This document shows positions 40,104 through 50,232 of a DNA stretch of 64,000 bases, in pieces (within the stretch, counting starts at the first letter, position 1; each line of letters begins with the position of its first letter). Location of the stretch: the NCBI GenBank assembly GCA_026390815.1, contig JAPLFH010000009.1:95808-159807 (forward strand), written 5' to 3'. This stretch comes from Ignavibacteriales bacterium (GTDB lineage Bacteria > Bacteroidota > Ignavibacteria > Ignavibacteriales > SURF-24). A program made the position numbers and the translations under genes. The notes beneath the pieces were generated by a model. That model worked only from the letters and a program-made list of their open reading frames with translations, had not been told where the DNA came from and made no database searches.

Positions 40104-41327
40104 ATGTTTTGTAGTGTTGAAGAAGCTCTTTCAGAAATCAAGAAGGGGAGGGTAATTATTGTAATTGATGATGAGGAGCGTGAAAACGAAGGTGATTTTG
40201 TTTGCGCGGCTGAATTTATAACTCCAGACATTGTTAATTTTATGACGAAGTATGGTAGAGGTATGATTTGCGCACCGATGACTGGTACTCGTTTAGATGC
40301 ACTCGGACTTAATCTTATGGTGGATTCTAACACTGCACTGCATGGTACGCAATTTACAGTTACTGTTGATGCTATTGATGGAACTACAACTGGAATTTCT
40401 GTAAAGGATAGGGCAATCACTCTAAAAAAATTATCTGATTCTAAAGCAATAGATATAGATTTTGCACGTCCTGGGCACATCTTTCCTCTCCGTGCTTTTG
40501 ATGAAGGAGTTTTGCGCCGTGCAGGACATACGGAGGCGGTTGTTGATTTATGCAAATTGGCAAAACTTCAACCAGTTGGCGTTCTCTGCGAAGTTCTTAA
40601 AGAGGATGGTACAATGGCTCGCGTTCCGGATTTGACCAATTTAGCAAATGAATTCAAATTAAAAGTTCTAACAGTTGCAGAATTAATTCGATATCGTATA
40701 AAAAAAGAAAAACTGATTATAAAAGAAGCAAATGTAAAATTCCCAATTAAAAAAGGAAATTTTCATCTTCATCTTTACAAAAGCCTTTTGGATAACAAAG
40801 AACATGTAGCACTTGTTAAAGGGGAGATTAATTCTGATGAACCTGTTCTTGTGCGGGTTCATTCAGAGTGTTTGACAGGAGATGTATTTGAATCTCTCCG
40901 ATGCGATTGCCATGACCAGTTACATGCTGCTCTTGAAAAAATAGATAAAGAGGGGAAAGGTGTATTAGTTTATATGCGCCAGGAAGGAAGAGGAATTGGT
41001 TTGGCAAATAAAATACGTGCATATGCTTTGCAGGATGAAGGCAAGGATACTGTGGAAGCTAATGAAGAACTTGGATTCGATGCAGACTTACGTGATTACG
41101 GTATTGGTGCCCAGATATTATTAGATCTGGGTGTTACAAAGATGAAGCTATTAACTAACAATCCTAAAAAAATTGTTGGACTAAATGGTTATGGATTGGA
41201 GATTGTTGAACGAGTTCCGCTGGAAATAAAGCCTAACGATAAAAATCGAAAATACTTGCAGACTAAAAGGGACAAACTTGGGCATTATCTAAATTTTGAT
41301 GATAAACTTCCGACTCAGAAAAAATAG
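40104..41327 (+). CDS. ribBA: Bifunctional DHBP synthase / GTP cyclohydrolase II
   Basis: The 407-residue protein has the RibB half ('[17 protein letters not shown]', '[22 protein letters not shown]', about 1-200) and the RibA half ('[18 protein letters not shown]' with Zn cysteines, '[11 protein letters not shown]', '[16 protein letters not shown]', '[19 protein letters not shown]'). RibB makes 3,4-dihydroxy-2-butanone 4-phosphate and RibA converts GTP to the pyrimidine precursor of riboflavin. Both active sites look intact. No FMN riboswitch is visible upstream; the gene is 24 bp after yajC. Confidence 0.96.
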   Translation: MFCSVEEALSEIKKGRVIIVIDDEERENEGDFVCAAEFITPDIVNFMTKYGRGMICAPMTGTRLDALGLNLMVDSNTALHGTQFTVTVDAIDGTTTGISVKDRAITLKKLSDSKAIDIDFARPGHIFPLRAFDEGVLRRAGHTEAVVDLCKLAKLQPVGVLCEVLKEDGTMARVPDLTNLANEFKLKVLTVAELIRYRIKKEKLIIKEANVKFPIKKGNFHLHLYKSLLDNKEHVALVKGEINSDEPVLVRVHSECLTGDVFESLRCDCHDQLHAALEKIDKEGKGVLVYMRQEGRGIGLANKIRAYALQDEGKDTVEANEELGFDADLRDYGIGAQILLDLGVTKMKLLTNNPKKIVGLNGYGLEIVERVPLEIKPNDKNRKYLQTKRDKLGHYLNFDDKLPTQKK

Positions 41328-41401
41328 TTCCGAGATTTAGTTTTCTAAATTATTTTTTATTTAAAATTAATTTTTAATTTCATCTTATTAAGCGGGGGCA
41401 T

Positions 41402-41650
41402 ATGAGTGGGATCAATTTAAATAATGAAATGGATTTTATAAAAGGTGTAAAATCCCACAACGGATCCTTGAAAATCCTACATGATAAAAAGGGGGAATAC
41501 ATAGTAGAGAAGAAAAAATATTTACTCACTCTTTGTATTTCTAAAAAGAGTTATGTGTTTGATTCGATTGAAGAAGCTGAAGATAAATTCTTGGATTTGC
41601 GTTTTGGATTTATTGATGGAAAATTTTCCCTGAGAAGTTTTTTTAAGTAA
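41402..41650 (+). CDS. Small hypothetical protein
   Basis: The 82-residue soluble protein has no recognised domain. It starts 'MSGINLNNEMDFIKGVKSHNG', is rich in Lys, and contains 'VEKKKYLLTLCISKKSYVFDSIEEAEDKF'. A GCGGGGG stretch precedes the ATG at about 5 bp. It sits between ribBA and agmatinase; the agmatinase gene starts 24 bp downstream. Coding is supported by start, length and context only. Confidence 0.6.
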   Translation: MSGINLNNEMDFIKGVKSHNGSLKILHDKKGEYIVEKKKYLLTLCISKKSYVFDSIEEAEDKFLDLRFGFIDGKFSLRSFFK

Positions 41651-41674
41651 AATATTAAATTGAATTTTTTAGTT

Positions 41675-42565
41675 ATGAAAACCCTAAATATTAAAAAGAA
41701 TTTTTTAGGAATAGAAAAAAAATATTCCAACTTTAATAACTCCCAAATTGCAATTCTTTCTGCTCCATTTGAAAAAACAGTTAGCTATGGTAAAGGAACT
41801 TCGAAAGGACCAGAAGAAATTTTACAAGCTTCTCACTATGTGGAATTTTATGATGAAGAACTTGAATGTGAATTAGTTTTTGAAAAAGGAATCTGCTCCT
41901 TGCCTGCATTAAATTTCAAAAAGTTAAACATTGAAAAATCCTTAAAATTAATTAGCAGTGCTGTTAAAGATTTAATTGATCATAAAAAATTTGTTGTTAC
42001 TTTGGGTGGCGAACACTCAATATCTTCTGCTACAATAAAGCCTCACTTTCAGAAATATTCAGAACTATCAATTCTTCAATTAGATGCACACTCAGATTTG
42101 AGAGAGAGTTATGAAGATTCAATTTATTCCCACGCTTCGGTAATGGCAAGAGTTGCTGAGTTTACACATAATATTGTTCAGGTTGGAATTAGAGCGCAAT
42201 GTATCGAAGAATCAAAATATATTAAGGAAAATGGAATTATAACTTTTTTTGCTCGCGATATAAGACTTAACAAATATGGCGCTGATTGGCAAAGTGAAAT
42301 TGTTAATCATCTTAAAGAAAATGTTTATATTACTTTTGATGTTGATGCATTCGATCCATCACTATTACCTTCTACCGGCACACCGGAACCTGGCGGACTT
42401 TTTTGGGATGAAACAATGAACTTACTGCGGCTTGTTGGAAAAGAAAAAAATATTGTTGGTTTTGATGTAGTTGAATTAGCGCCTGTAAAAGGAAGTGCTT
42501 CATCCAATTTTGTTGCAGCTAAACTTGTTTACAAAATCTTGAATTATGCATTCCAGAGTAAATAA
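41675..42565 (+). CDS. speB: Agmatinase / ureohydrolase family
   Basis: The 296-residue protein has the ureohydrolase metal motifs: 'LGGEHSIS', 'LDAHSDLR', 'SHASVMAR', 'VYITFDVDAFDPSLLPSTGTPEPGG'. It is of agmatinase type: it hydrolyses agmatine to putrescine and urea. The ATG at 41675 was chosen; the upstream TTG (41660) would add five unconserved residues. Metal-binding His and Asp all present. No arginine decarboxylase is nearby. A formiminoglutamase or guanidinobutyrase activity cannot be excluded. Confidence 0.88.
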   Translation: MKTLNIKKNFLGIEKKYSNFNNSQIAILSAPFEKTVSYGKGTSKGPEEILQASHYVEFYDEELECELVFEKGICSLPALNFKKLNIEKSLKLISSAVKDLIDHKKFVVTLGGEHSISSATIKPHFQKYSELSILQLDAHSDLRESYEDSIYSHASVMARVAEFTHNIVQVGIRAQCIEESKYIKENGIITFFARDIRLNKYGADWQSEIVNHLKENVYITFDVDAFDPSLLPSTGTPEPGGLFWDETMNLLRLVGKEKNIVGFDVVELAPVKGSASSNFVAAKLVYKILNYAFQSK

Positions 42566-42738
42566 TTACTCAAAACAAAACCCAATTGAAATTTAATGTT
42601 ACATTAAAAGTCAGAGTGTAAAAAAATTAAATCTGTAGACTTGGTAACCAAGGTTTACTGTTTCACTATTTGAGTAACATTAGTTTATTATTTAAAGAAT
42701 TCTTAATTTCCTCAAAAGAAATTGTCCAAGGTTTTTAA

Positions 42739-43797
42739 ATGAAGTCTTCAAAAAATATTTTGTATTTACTCTTTATTATTGCTTCTGTTTTTGCATTATC
42801 TTGTTCTGGTTCTATTTTTAAGGAAGCTTATCCAACTTTAATCGATGGGCAATATGATTCTGAATTTCCATACCGTGGGTGCTCAAAACAACTTCAGGAA
42901 ATTAGCGAAACAATAAAATTTGTAAATTGTATTACCTACTATAAAGTTCATATATTTAAAGAAGGTAGTAAAATAAAAAAGGGAGAACTAACTGACTCAC
43001 TAATAGAAAAAATCACAATTCAAACAAGACAAACAGAAAGAACTGCTGCAGGAACTGCCACAATTATTTATTCTGAAGCTAATAAGATTGCGCTGCTTAC
43101 CTGTTCACATATTATAACTTTTGTTGATACTATTTACTCCTTTGAAAATGATTCTCTTGGTAACTATTTACCATACTTAAATGCAATCTTAATAAAAGAA
43201 CGGCAGGATATTTATATCCCTGATCTACCTGAGGGGGGAGACTTGGTTGTTCTTTGTAAGGATGAAAATTATGATGTAGCATTATTAGGTAAAGAATTTA
43301 AAAAATCACCGACATTCACTGTTCCTTGTTTCAAATATCCTTTTGGAAAGGCAAAGGAATTAGAATGGGGTACTTTTGTTTACTTGTTTGGATTTCCAAT
43401 GGGTACTAAAACTTTAACAAAAGCGTTGGTTAGTAGTCCTAATCGAGATAAGAATTCTTCTTTTATAGTAGATGCAAATTTTAATGAAGGATTTAGCGGT
43501 GGAATAATTTTAGCTATCCGCGATGGAGTCCCCAATTTTGAACTTGTTGGTATGGTTAAAACTATGTTTGCCGATTATGAATATGTTCTTAAACCAACAG
43601 ATGAATTTAATTATTCAAAACATAATCCGTTAGTTCCTTATAGAGGTGATCTTTTTGTAGATAAAAGAGTAAATGTTAAGTATGGTGTTTCTAAGGCAAT
43701 TCCTACAGAAAATATTTTTGACTTCCTTTATTCCAATAGAATTATTCTTAGTAGGAAAGGTTACGACCTAAATCAAATACTCGCACCATATTTTTAG
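42739..43797 (+). CDS. Lipoprotein with trypsin-like serine protease fold
   Basis: The 352-residue protein has a lipobox (LSC at about 20-22) and a trypsin-like core: 'TAAGTATIIYSEANKIALLTCSHII' (catalytic His), 'DENYDVALLG' (Asp) and 'NEGFSGGIILA' (GxSGG Ser, about 250). The order His-Asp-Ser with these local motifs fits the S1/HtrA superfamily. No PDZ domain follows. It is an outer-envelope or periplasmic protease, possibly in quality control. It is monocistronic. Confidence 0.7.
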   Translation: MKSSKNILYLLFIIASVFALSCSGSIFKEAYPTLIDGQYDSEFPYRGCSKQLQEISETIKFVNCITYYKVHIFKEGSKIKKGELTDSLIEKITIQTRQTERTAAGTATIIYSEANKIALLTCSHIITFVDTIYSFENDSLGNYLPYLNAILIKERQDIYIPDLPEGGDLVVLCKDENYDVALLGKEFKKSPTFTVPCFKYPFGKAKELEWGTFVYLFGFPMGTKTLTKALVSSPNRDKNSSFIVDANFNEGFSGGIILAIRDGVPNFELVGMVKTMFADYEYVLKPTDEFNYSKHNPLVPYRGDLFVDKRVNVKYGVSKAIPTENIFDFLYSNRIILSRKGYDLNQILAPYF

Positions 43798-44008
43798 GTT
43801 AAAGATTAATAAATACTTTGTTTAATTGAAAATTAAATCGTACTAAAAAGTTAAAAGTAAAATATGAGGACTTATTATTACCAAATAGAGTGGGAAATAT
43901 TAATACAGCCCGGCTAAATTCAGTTACATATAAAGAGTTTAACATTTATAATACATTTTCGATTATTTAACTGAAAATTTAATAGGATGATTTTAAGGAT
44001 AAAAATTA

Positions 44009-45094
44009 ATGCAAGAAATATCTCTTGATTATTTGACAAACGAAGGAACTACACTTGATTATATTCTGAATGGAATAACTGACGGTATTTACATAGTTAA
44101 TAAAGAAAAGAAAATCATCTTTTGGAATAAAGGAGCACAGGAAATAACTGGTTATACTCAAAAAGAAGTACTGGGCTATAAATGCTCTGAGGATATACTT
44201 AACCATATTGATGAAAATGGTATAGCACTTTGTAAAAATGGTTGCCCTTTGCATAAAACACTTACCAACGGTAAAGTAAATAAACTTAAAATATTTCCGC
44301 TGCATAAAAATGGTAACAGGTTTCCAGTTAAGTCACATATATCTGCAATCAAAAATAAAGATGGAAATATAATTGGTGCAATTGAAGTCTTTAGAGATAT
44401 TTCCCAGGAAGAAGAATTAAGAGTTTTACAGGAAAAATTTAATAACCTGATAAAAAAATATGTTTCGAGTGCAACTGTAGAAAGTGTAATGTCGCAGGTA
44501 TTAAATGGAGTAAAAAGAACTTCAAAGATGCGTGATTTAACGATCCTGATCTTAGATGTTGTTCAGTTTTCCACATTTTCAGAAAAACACTCTGCAGAAG
44601 ATGCTGCTGCCTTGCTAAATGAACTTTTTGGCTTGTGTGAATTAATAACTAAAGAGTACTTTGGAGACATTGATAAATTTATTGGTGATGCTATAATGGC
44701 TGTTTTTATAGATGCAAATGATGCTGTTATGGCTGCAGAAAAAATTTTAATAGCTCTTGATAGTTTAAATGAAAAAAGGGTAAGAGAAAAATTAGATTCA
44801 ATTAGTGTTAGGATTGCTATAAACAGCGGGCAAGTTATTCAGGCAGAAATCGGCACGATTGAAAGAAAAGAATTAACTGTGATTGGTGGAGTTGTAAATA
44901 CAGCCTCACATATAGAAAAGTTTTGTTCTCCAAATTCAATTTCAATTACAGAAGCAACATTAGCAAGGCTTAAAAATGCTTCCGTCTTTTCATTTGAAAA
45001 AAGAATACAAGTAAAAGGGAAAAAAGAACCTGTTTCTATATTTACATTTTTCCCTACTTCAATTATGAAATTTAAAAATTCAAAATCTAATTAA
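44009..45094 (+). CDS. PAS-domain class III nucleotide cyclase
   Basis: The 361-residue soluble protein has a PAS domain (about 12-125; 'ILNGITDGIYIVNKEKKIIFWNKGAQEITGYTQKEVLG'), with four Cys (Cys50ish and CKNGC) in it, a short coiled coil, and a class III cyclase domain (about 165-350). Metal Asp residues are seen in 'LDVVQFSTFSEKH' and 'DKFIGDAIMAVF'. In the catalytic helix 'VVNTASHIEKF' the Asn is kept but the usual transition-state Arg is His. It would make cAMP or cGMP if active; the His change leaves that open. The substrate base cannot be assigned from sequence. Confidence 0.8.
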   Translation: MQEISLDYLTNEGTTLDYILNGITDGIYIVNKEKKIIFWNKGAQEITGYTQKEVLGYKCSEDILNHIDENGIALCKNGCPLHKTLTNGKVNKLKIFPLHKNGNRFPVKSHISAIKNKDGNIIGAIEVFRDISQEEELRVLQEKFNNLIKKYVSSATVESVMSQVLNGVKRTSKMRDLTILILDVVQFSTFSEKHSAEDAAALLNELFGLCELITKEYFGDIDKFIGDAIMAVFIDANDAVMAAEKILIALDSLNEKRVREKLDSISVRIAINSGQVIQAEIGTIERKELTVIGGVVNTASHIEKFCSPNSISITEATLARLKNASVFSFEKRIQVKGKKEPVSIFTFFPTSIMKFKNSKSN

Positions 45095-45384
45095 TCTATC
45101 AATTACATTATTCTTTTAAGCGTGCGGATTTATATACTTTGATTATCCCATTTTTGTTTAATCTACGTAAATTTATCAACCAATATTTATTAAATACTAG
45201 CGTACAAATTCCGAGTTGATATTATATATACTTTATAAACCCGAAAAATATTTTGTATCTTACAACCACTTCAAACAACCAACGAACTTAAAAGGAACTT
45301 ATTTTGTTAAATGAAATATAATTTTCTTTTGCATATATTAATCGTAGTTATGTAAGAAAATTTTAAAACAAACCGGTAATTAAA

Positions 45385-45897
45385 TTGGAAAAGACCAATG
45401 ACATTTTAAGAGAAAAAGCAAAAGATTCTAATTCTCTTAAAGATACAATTTCTGTTGAAACGACTGACATATCGAAAGACGAAATGTCTGGTAGACCTGC
45501 TCTAACGATAAATGAAAAAGGAGAGAAGGTTCTTGTCTTTAGCGACCCGCTATATTCCAGAGAGAAGCGAAGCGTAGTTAATTATGCAGTCTTTAAAGGT
45601 AAATGGGAATTTGAAAACATTGATGAACTTGAAGAAACTGATGAAGAAAAATGCGCTGTAAAATTTACTCCAACAGGTGATAATTCAAACATTACCATAG
45701 CATTCAAATCACTTAAAGATAGAGTTGAGTTTATGGATTCTATCTACAGCGATCATGGAATGAAGCAAATTGGTTCAGGTATAAATTTAGAATATTTAGC
45801 TAACTCAAAAGTTTTAAAAACTACTGGTGGAATTATTGGTTTGTCTTTGCTTGGATATGGATTGTATAAGTTGTTAGGAAAGGAAAAGAACGATTAA
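45385..45897 (+). CDS. Hypothetical protein with C-terminal membrane anchor
   Basis: This 170-residue protein starts with TTG at 45385 and has no recognised domain. Its first 60 residues are polar and acidic, the middle (about 65-125) alternates beta strands ('NYAVFKGKWEFENIDELEE...VEFMDSIYSDHG'), and residues 145-165 ('TTGGIIGLSLLGYGLYKLLG') are a likely TM helix. About 290 bp of non-coding DNA precede it. It may be a tail-anchored protein; no function is suggested. Confidence 0.55.
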   Translation: MEKTNDILREKAKDSNSLKDTISVETTDISKDEMSGRPALTINEKGEKVLVFSDPLYSREKRSVVNYAVFKGKWEFENIDELEETDEEKCAVKFTPTGDNSNITIAFKSLKDRVEFMDSIYSDHGMKQIGSGINLEYLANSKVLKTTGGIIGLSLLGYGLYKLLGKEKND

Positions 45898-46191
45898 GTT
45901 TTTATAGATTTTTAATAATGATGGAACATAGAAAACAGATATTTAATAAATTAGAATCATTCTTGCGGGGAAAAAATCCTAAAGTTTTTTGGAAAATTCT
46001 TTTGCTTTATGTCTTCACGTCTAAAACTCCGATGGGGATTTCAAGTACGCTCTTTTAATTACTGCATTCGTTTTGAATAATGAGTTAAGAATAAAAGCCC
46101 GCACTCAATCGTGTTCTTTCAATACATTGCAAATTAGCTGTTGCTTTTTCTCTTGCTAAACTTGTTCATAGGATTGGGTAATACTCGGCTA
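45898..46191. other. Intergenic stretch at the left edge of the accessory region
   Basis: About 290 bp between the tail-anchored protein gene and the convergent PLP-enzyme gene. I see no ORF or RNA. It may contain a degraded attC-like repeat, but no clear boundary boxes were found. Confidence 0.35.
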
Positions 46192-47164
46192 CTATTTTTT
46201 ATAAACATCTGTACTCAGGTATTTTAAACCAGAATCTACCATCAACGTAACGATTTTAGCATCTGGACCTAATTGCTCTGCTACCCGAATTGCTGCAACT
46301 ACATTTGCACCTGATGATGTACCCGCAAAGAGACCTTCCTCGCGTGCTAATCGCCTTGCCATAATTTTCGCGTCTTCTGTCTTTACTGCAATAATTTCAT
46401 CCACAAGACTTGGTTCCCAAAGCGGTGGGGTATAACCAATTCCTACACCCTCTATTTTATGAGGTCCCGGTTGACCTCCTGATAATACTGAAGATTCATC
46501 TGGCTCAACGACTATCACTTTAATTTTAGGATTGTGGTTCTTCAACACAGTTGCAACTCCTCGAGATGATGCCGCAGTGCCAACACAATGAACAAATGCG
46601 TTAATTGTTCCGTTTGTTTGTTTCCAGATTTCCTCAGCCAACGGATAGTAACCTGCAATGCTATCAAGATTGTTAAGTTGGTCTGTCCAATATGTGTGGG
46701 GTCCCTTACTAATTTCTCTTGCAGCTTCTATCATATCTAAAATCAACTTCTTTGTAGTTAAGCCACCTTCGCTAGGTATGAGTGTTAGTTCAGCGCCAAA
46801 AGCTACCATCTGATTCAGTTTATCTTTACTGAAAGCATCAGAAGTTATGATATGAAGGTGGTACCCTTTGGCTACACAAATCAACGCGAGTGATATGCCT
46901 GTGCTACCTCCTGTGTACTCAACTATAACATCACCCGGTTTTAATCTGCCTTCTTCCTCCGCCCTTGTAACCATAGCTTGTGCTGTACGATCTTTCATAC
47001 TGCCAGTCGGATTTTCCCATTCAAGTTTCACAAAAACCTGCGCACAGCCGGGTGGTACAACATTGCGAAGATGAACTAAAGAAGTATTTCCAATAGCTTG
47101 AAGAATGTTGAGATCAATACTAATTTTGTCTTTCTCCTTTTGTTTGAATGTATTTCTTTTCCAT
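46192..47164 (-). pseudogene. Cysteine synthase-family PLP enzyme with a 5' frameshift
   Basis: From the ATG at 47031 the 279-residue frame contains 'NPTGSMKDRTAQAMV' (Schiff-base Lys), 'GGSTGISLALI', 'HCVGTAASSRGVA' and 'GTSSGANV', i.e. the cysteine synthase / cystathionine beta-synthase family. The missing N-terminus is still encoded upstream (ISIDLNILQAIGNTSLVHLRN), but in the frame of no normal start codon. The well-placed ATG (47164, after AGGAG) is in another frame that meets TAG after 14 codons. A single lost base near 47120 explains this, so the gene is broken or reads from a non-standard ATT. A sequencing error would also give this picture. Confidence 0.75.
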
Positions 47165-47199
47165 TTCTCCTACATTGAAACGGAACATTCATATAATCA

Positions 47200-47359
47200 G
47201 CCTAACACAACTATGACTGTTTTATCAAAATAATTTTTTTATAATCAGTTTTAGAAACTAATTACACTTTTAAGATCAACTTACTTTGCAAACTCCATCT
47301 AAATGAATCACGATAAGTCCGTATTGAAGAAGCAAACGCTATTAAAGAACATGTTATAC
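47200..47359. repeat. Degenerate attC-like site A1
   Basis: Starts GCCTAAC (47200-47206) and ends GTTATAC (47353-47359). The middle (TTAGAAACTAATTAC..CTTTGCAAAC) follows site A6 (52425-52615) closely. It lies between the PLP-enzyme pseudogene and the CotH gene. Confidence 0.5.
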
Positions 47360-47361
47360 AA

Positions 47362-49278
47362 TTACTTCATTAGAATAAATTTCTTTGTATCCGTAAAATT
47401 CCCGGCTTGAATTCTGTAAAAATAAATACCGCTCGAAATATTATCTCCATTGAATTCATATTTGTAATTACCTGGTAATTTTTCTTCGTTAACCATAGTG
47501 GCTATTTCATTACCAAGTACATCGTATAACTTAATTGTAACAAAACTTGTTTTGGGAATTAAATAATTTATTGTGGTACTCGGATTAAAAGGATTAGGAT
47601 AATTTTGACTCAGCTTGAATATTACTGTGGATTTAAAATCGGAACTAACTCCTGTTGTTATGCTAATTGTATATCCTGGAGAAATAGAAACAATCTTATT
47701 ATTATATTTTGCCACTACTTTAAAATTATAATCGCCCTGTTTGTTTATCGTAATTTCAACTGAGTCACTCACGAGTTTAAAATTAATATTAGAATCCGCA
47801 CTTCTAAATTCAACCGTTGATATATTTTTTAAGTTCGCTGCAAACAGAGAAATTGGTAGTTTTTTAGTTACGGAAGGTTCCAATTTAATTTTGGAAAAAT
47901 CAACAGGCAACCATTCAACATCCGAATAATTGACAGAAAGATTTGTATCAATCCAATTGAAGCGATGAATGATCCATGCCTTTAGGTAAAGAACTTCTTC
48001 CTCGTACGATTGTCCCACAAAATATTCAGGCCATTGATATACGCCGATAATAGCCCATTGAACAAAATTTCTGGTTCTCGCCTGGTTAATATAAAGAACG
48101 GTTTTATCTATGTAATCCATCATCGCAGTCAAATTAAATACAGTCTGTTTTAATTCATTCCATCTTTTAGCCAATTTATTTCTGATTATCGGGTCGTCAA
48201 AAATTTTTTTAGTCCAAAAAGGCCAACTCCAGATTCCTTCATAAGGATTCGTTTCAGCTTCCCATCCGGATGATAACCACGCATCACCATAATCGGCAAG
48301 TCCGAACGAAAGATCGTAATCCCAAATAGGTCCAAAAACTAATTTGCCGCCTTCACTATCCCGGTTTTTATACAAGTAAGCGCTAAGACGGTAAGCATCA
48401 ACTGATTTAACGAATTCATTAATTAAGAAATAATCTACTAATGCATCCACATCAATAAAATCATAGTAACCCAGGAAGGGATCGTTATATGTACTCTTTG
48501 AAAGTGATGTTTCAAATTGGGTAATATAATTTTTAATATAATCTTGTTGAACAGGTAAAATATCCTGTGCGTTTGGATAGACATATATATAACTAATCGG
48601 TGAAGGCTGTCCCGGTGTTCTGGGAAAGATAGAAGGAAATATCGAATTAAAATATTTATCACCAGGATCAATTCGATCTATTTTCATTATATACCCGCCT
48701 GTTAAAGCCTCTCCGTTTACATCAATAGCTTCGAGCTTTTTAATGTTTACTCGGTTCTTATCCCGCTTAACTTTTTCCTGGAGTATATATAGCCCCATAT
48801 ATTTATTATTAATTACAACTTCGCAAAATGCAGTGCGTGAGGAATATCTCCCAATATCGTTCCCAAGCTTATATGAAAGGGTGTTACGAAGAAATGTTTT
48901 ATCGGTAAAAGATGCATTTAAAACCCAATCGCTTTCGGAAGGCATTCCGAGTAAACCTGCATTCACCGAATTACCCACCGAATCTATTAATTCGATTCCA
49001 TACTGTTTCTTTGGGAACATCTGAGAACTATGACCACGAATTTCTATTCCGATTTTTCCATTATAAACGTTGTAAGCATCGGTTAGTTTATTAGTAATGC
49101 CTTTTCCATTATCAATTACTCCCATATCTGCAATAATTTTAGGTTCATCCTTTATTGAATGACCATGGGTATTGATAATAATTATAGGAAGGTTCGATGA
49201 TTTAAAATCGACTTGCGATAACAATACCGAATTAAGAAGCACCAAAACAAAAAATAATCTGAACGATTTCATTTTCAA
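47362..49278 (-). CDS. CotH-kinase family secreted protein with T9SS sorting domain
   Basis: The 638-residue protein has a signal peptide, a CotH domain (about 30-430; 'GIEIRGHSSQMFPKKQYGIEL', 'SDWVLNASFTDKTFLRN', 'GLYILQEKVKRDKNRVNIKK', 'GPIWDYDLSFG'), a beta domain (about 450-545) and a T9SS sorting domain (about 555-638; NYPNPFNPSTTINYLI ... GIYFYRIQAGNFTDTKKFILMK). CotH is a protein kinase-like fold that phosphorylates spore-coat or extracellular proteins. It lies inside the repeat-bounded region, but at about 1.9 kb and with a T9SS signal it could also be resident chromosomal DNA. Confidence 0.88.
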   Translation of the reverse strand: MKMKSFRLFFVLVLLNSVLLSQVDFKSSNLPIIIINTHGHSIKDEPKIIADMGVIDNGKGITNKLTDAYNVYNGKIGIEIRGHSSQMFPKKQYGIELIDSVGNSVNAGLLGMPSESDWVLNASFTDKTFLRNTLSYKLGNDIGRYSSRTAFCEVVINNKYMGLYILQEKVKRDKNRVNIKKLEAIDVNGEALTGGYIMKIDRIDPGDKYFNSIFPSIFPRTPGQPSPISYIYVYPNAQDILPVQQDYIKNYITQFETSLSKSTYNDPFLGYYDFIDVDALVDYFLINEFVKSVDAYRLSAYLYKNRDSEGGKLVFGPIWDYDLSFGLADYGDAWLSSGWEAETNPYEGIWSWPFWTKKIFDDPIIRNKLAKRWNELKQTVFNLTAMMDYIDKTVLYINQARTRNFVQWAIIGVYQWPEYFVGQSYEEEVLYLKAWIIHRFNWIDTNLSVNYSDVEWLPVDFSKIKLEPSVTKKLPISLFAANLKNISTVEFRSADSNINFKLVSDSVEITINKQGDYNFKVVAKYNNKIVSISPGYTISITTGVSSDFKSTVIFKLSQNYPNPFNPSTTINYLIPKTSFVTIKLYDVLGNEIATMVNEEKLPGNYKYEFNGDNISSGIYFYRIQAGNFTDTKKFILMK

Positions 49279-49327
49279 AAAAAAGAATTTCCTTTATCTA
49301 AATAAATATTCCATTTTATAATAAAAG

Positions 49328-49559
49328 CAAATTACGCTTCCGCAACTTAACTGCCAATATGGTAAAACACAATAAGATCGGAATAGTTATTTAAAATTTT
49401 CACATCTAAATTGTTTTTAGTAGAATAAATTGAGAATGCTGTGTCTGTTAGGTTACTATCTGGCTAATGGAAAAAATTTACGCATACAAGCTAAACGATT
49501 CAGACTCATTCTCTCTCCTCAACTCCAAAAGTACGTTTATTCGCATAGGCTTGTTAGAA
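49328..49559. repeat. Degenerate attC-like site A2
   Basis: The right end reads TTCGCATAGGCTTGTTAGAA with a GTTAGAA box (49553-49559); the left end (AATTACGCTTCCGCAACTTAACTGCC) aligns with the start of site A10. The middle has drifted. It separates the CotH gene from the SRPBCC gene. Confidence 0.45.
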
Positions 49560-49665
49560 ATATTTCGTACTTGCATTTTATAAGAAAGTGATTTATAATA
49601 TTTAGAGTTGCTTTTTGCCGTTATATAGTTTGTAATTCTTGTATAATCAAAATCAGAAAAAAATT

Positions 49666-50145
49666 ATGAGTGATAATAATTTTTCAATTAGCTTTTCAGT
49701 GGATCAAAGTCCGGAAGAAGTTTTTAAGGCAATCAATAACGTTTGTGAGTGGTGGTCAGAAGCAATTGAAGGTGATACCGACAAGCTCAATGCAGAGTTT
49801 AGCTATCATTTCAAAGATATCCACCGCTGCAAAATGAAAATAATTGAGTTCATTCCCAACAAAAAAGTCGTTTGGTATGTGCTGGACAACTACTTTAATT
49901 TTACACAAGACAAAACCGAGTGGAAGGACACAAAAATCAGTTTCGAAATATCTAAAAAAGGCGATAAAACGGAAGCGCTCTTCACTCATATTGGCTTAGT
50001 TCCCCAATATGAATGCTACAAAATTTGCTCAGACGGATGGAGCACTTATATTAACAGCAGTTTGCGCAATCTGATTACGACAGGTAAAGGGCAGCCCAAC
50101 ATTGGGGAAGCCATTACCGATAGTGAGCGGCACTTAGTTAAATAA
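49666..50145 (+). CDS. SRPBCC/AHSA1-like domain protein (cassette gene)
   Basis: The 159-residue soluble protein ('FSISFSVDQSPEEVFKAINNVCEWWSEAIEGDT', 'KVVWYVLDNYFNFTQDKTEWKDTKISFEI', 'GLVPQYECYKICSDGWSTYINSSLRNLITTGKGQPN') has the START-like fold of the activator-of-Hsp90 (AHSA1) family, which binds small hydrophobic ligands. The ATG at 49666 is preferred over a TTG at 49639. It is the only cassette gene on the plus strand. The block starts with GTTAGAAATATTTCG and ends with CGAATAATTCACAAC, which pair at 10 of 15 positions. Function unknown. Confidence 0.8.
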   Translation: MSDNNFSISFSVDQSPEEVFKAINNVCEWWSEAIEGDTDKLNAEFSYHFKDIHRCKMKIIEFIPNKKVVWYVLDNYFNFTQDKTEWKDTKISFEISKKGDKTEALFTHIGLVPQYECYKICSDGWSTYINSSLRNLITTGKGQPNIGEAITDSERHLVK

Positions 50146-50164
50146 AAAACCAAACCCGAATAAT

Positions 50165-50211
50165 TCACAACGACCTATTGAAGTAGTGGTTGAGCGAGAG
50201 GATGGTTAGGC
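50165..50211. repeat. Short attC-like site A3
   Basis: Runs from TCACAAC (50165-50171) to GTTAGGC (50205-50211), only 47 bp, as in the shortest classical attC sites. GTTAGGC is a perfect GTTRRRY box. It joins the SRPBCC block to the next gene block. Confidence 0.5.
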
Positions 50212-50232
50212 GCTCCCAAACTAAATACAAGT

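Noticed and set aside
49639..49665. TTG start for the SRPBCC protein
   Set aside because: The ATG at 49666 begins at the conserved domain and the extra nine residues are unlike the family.
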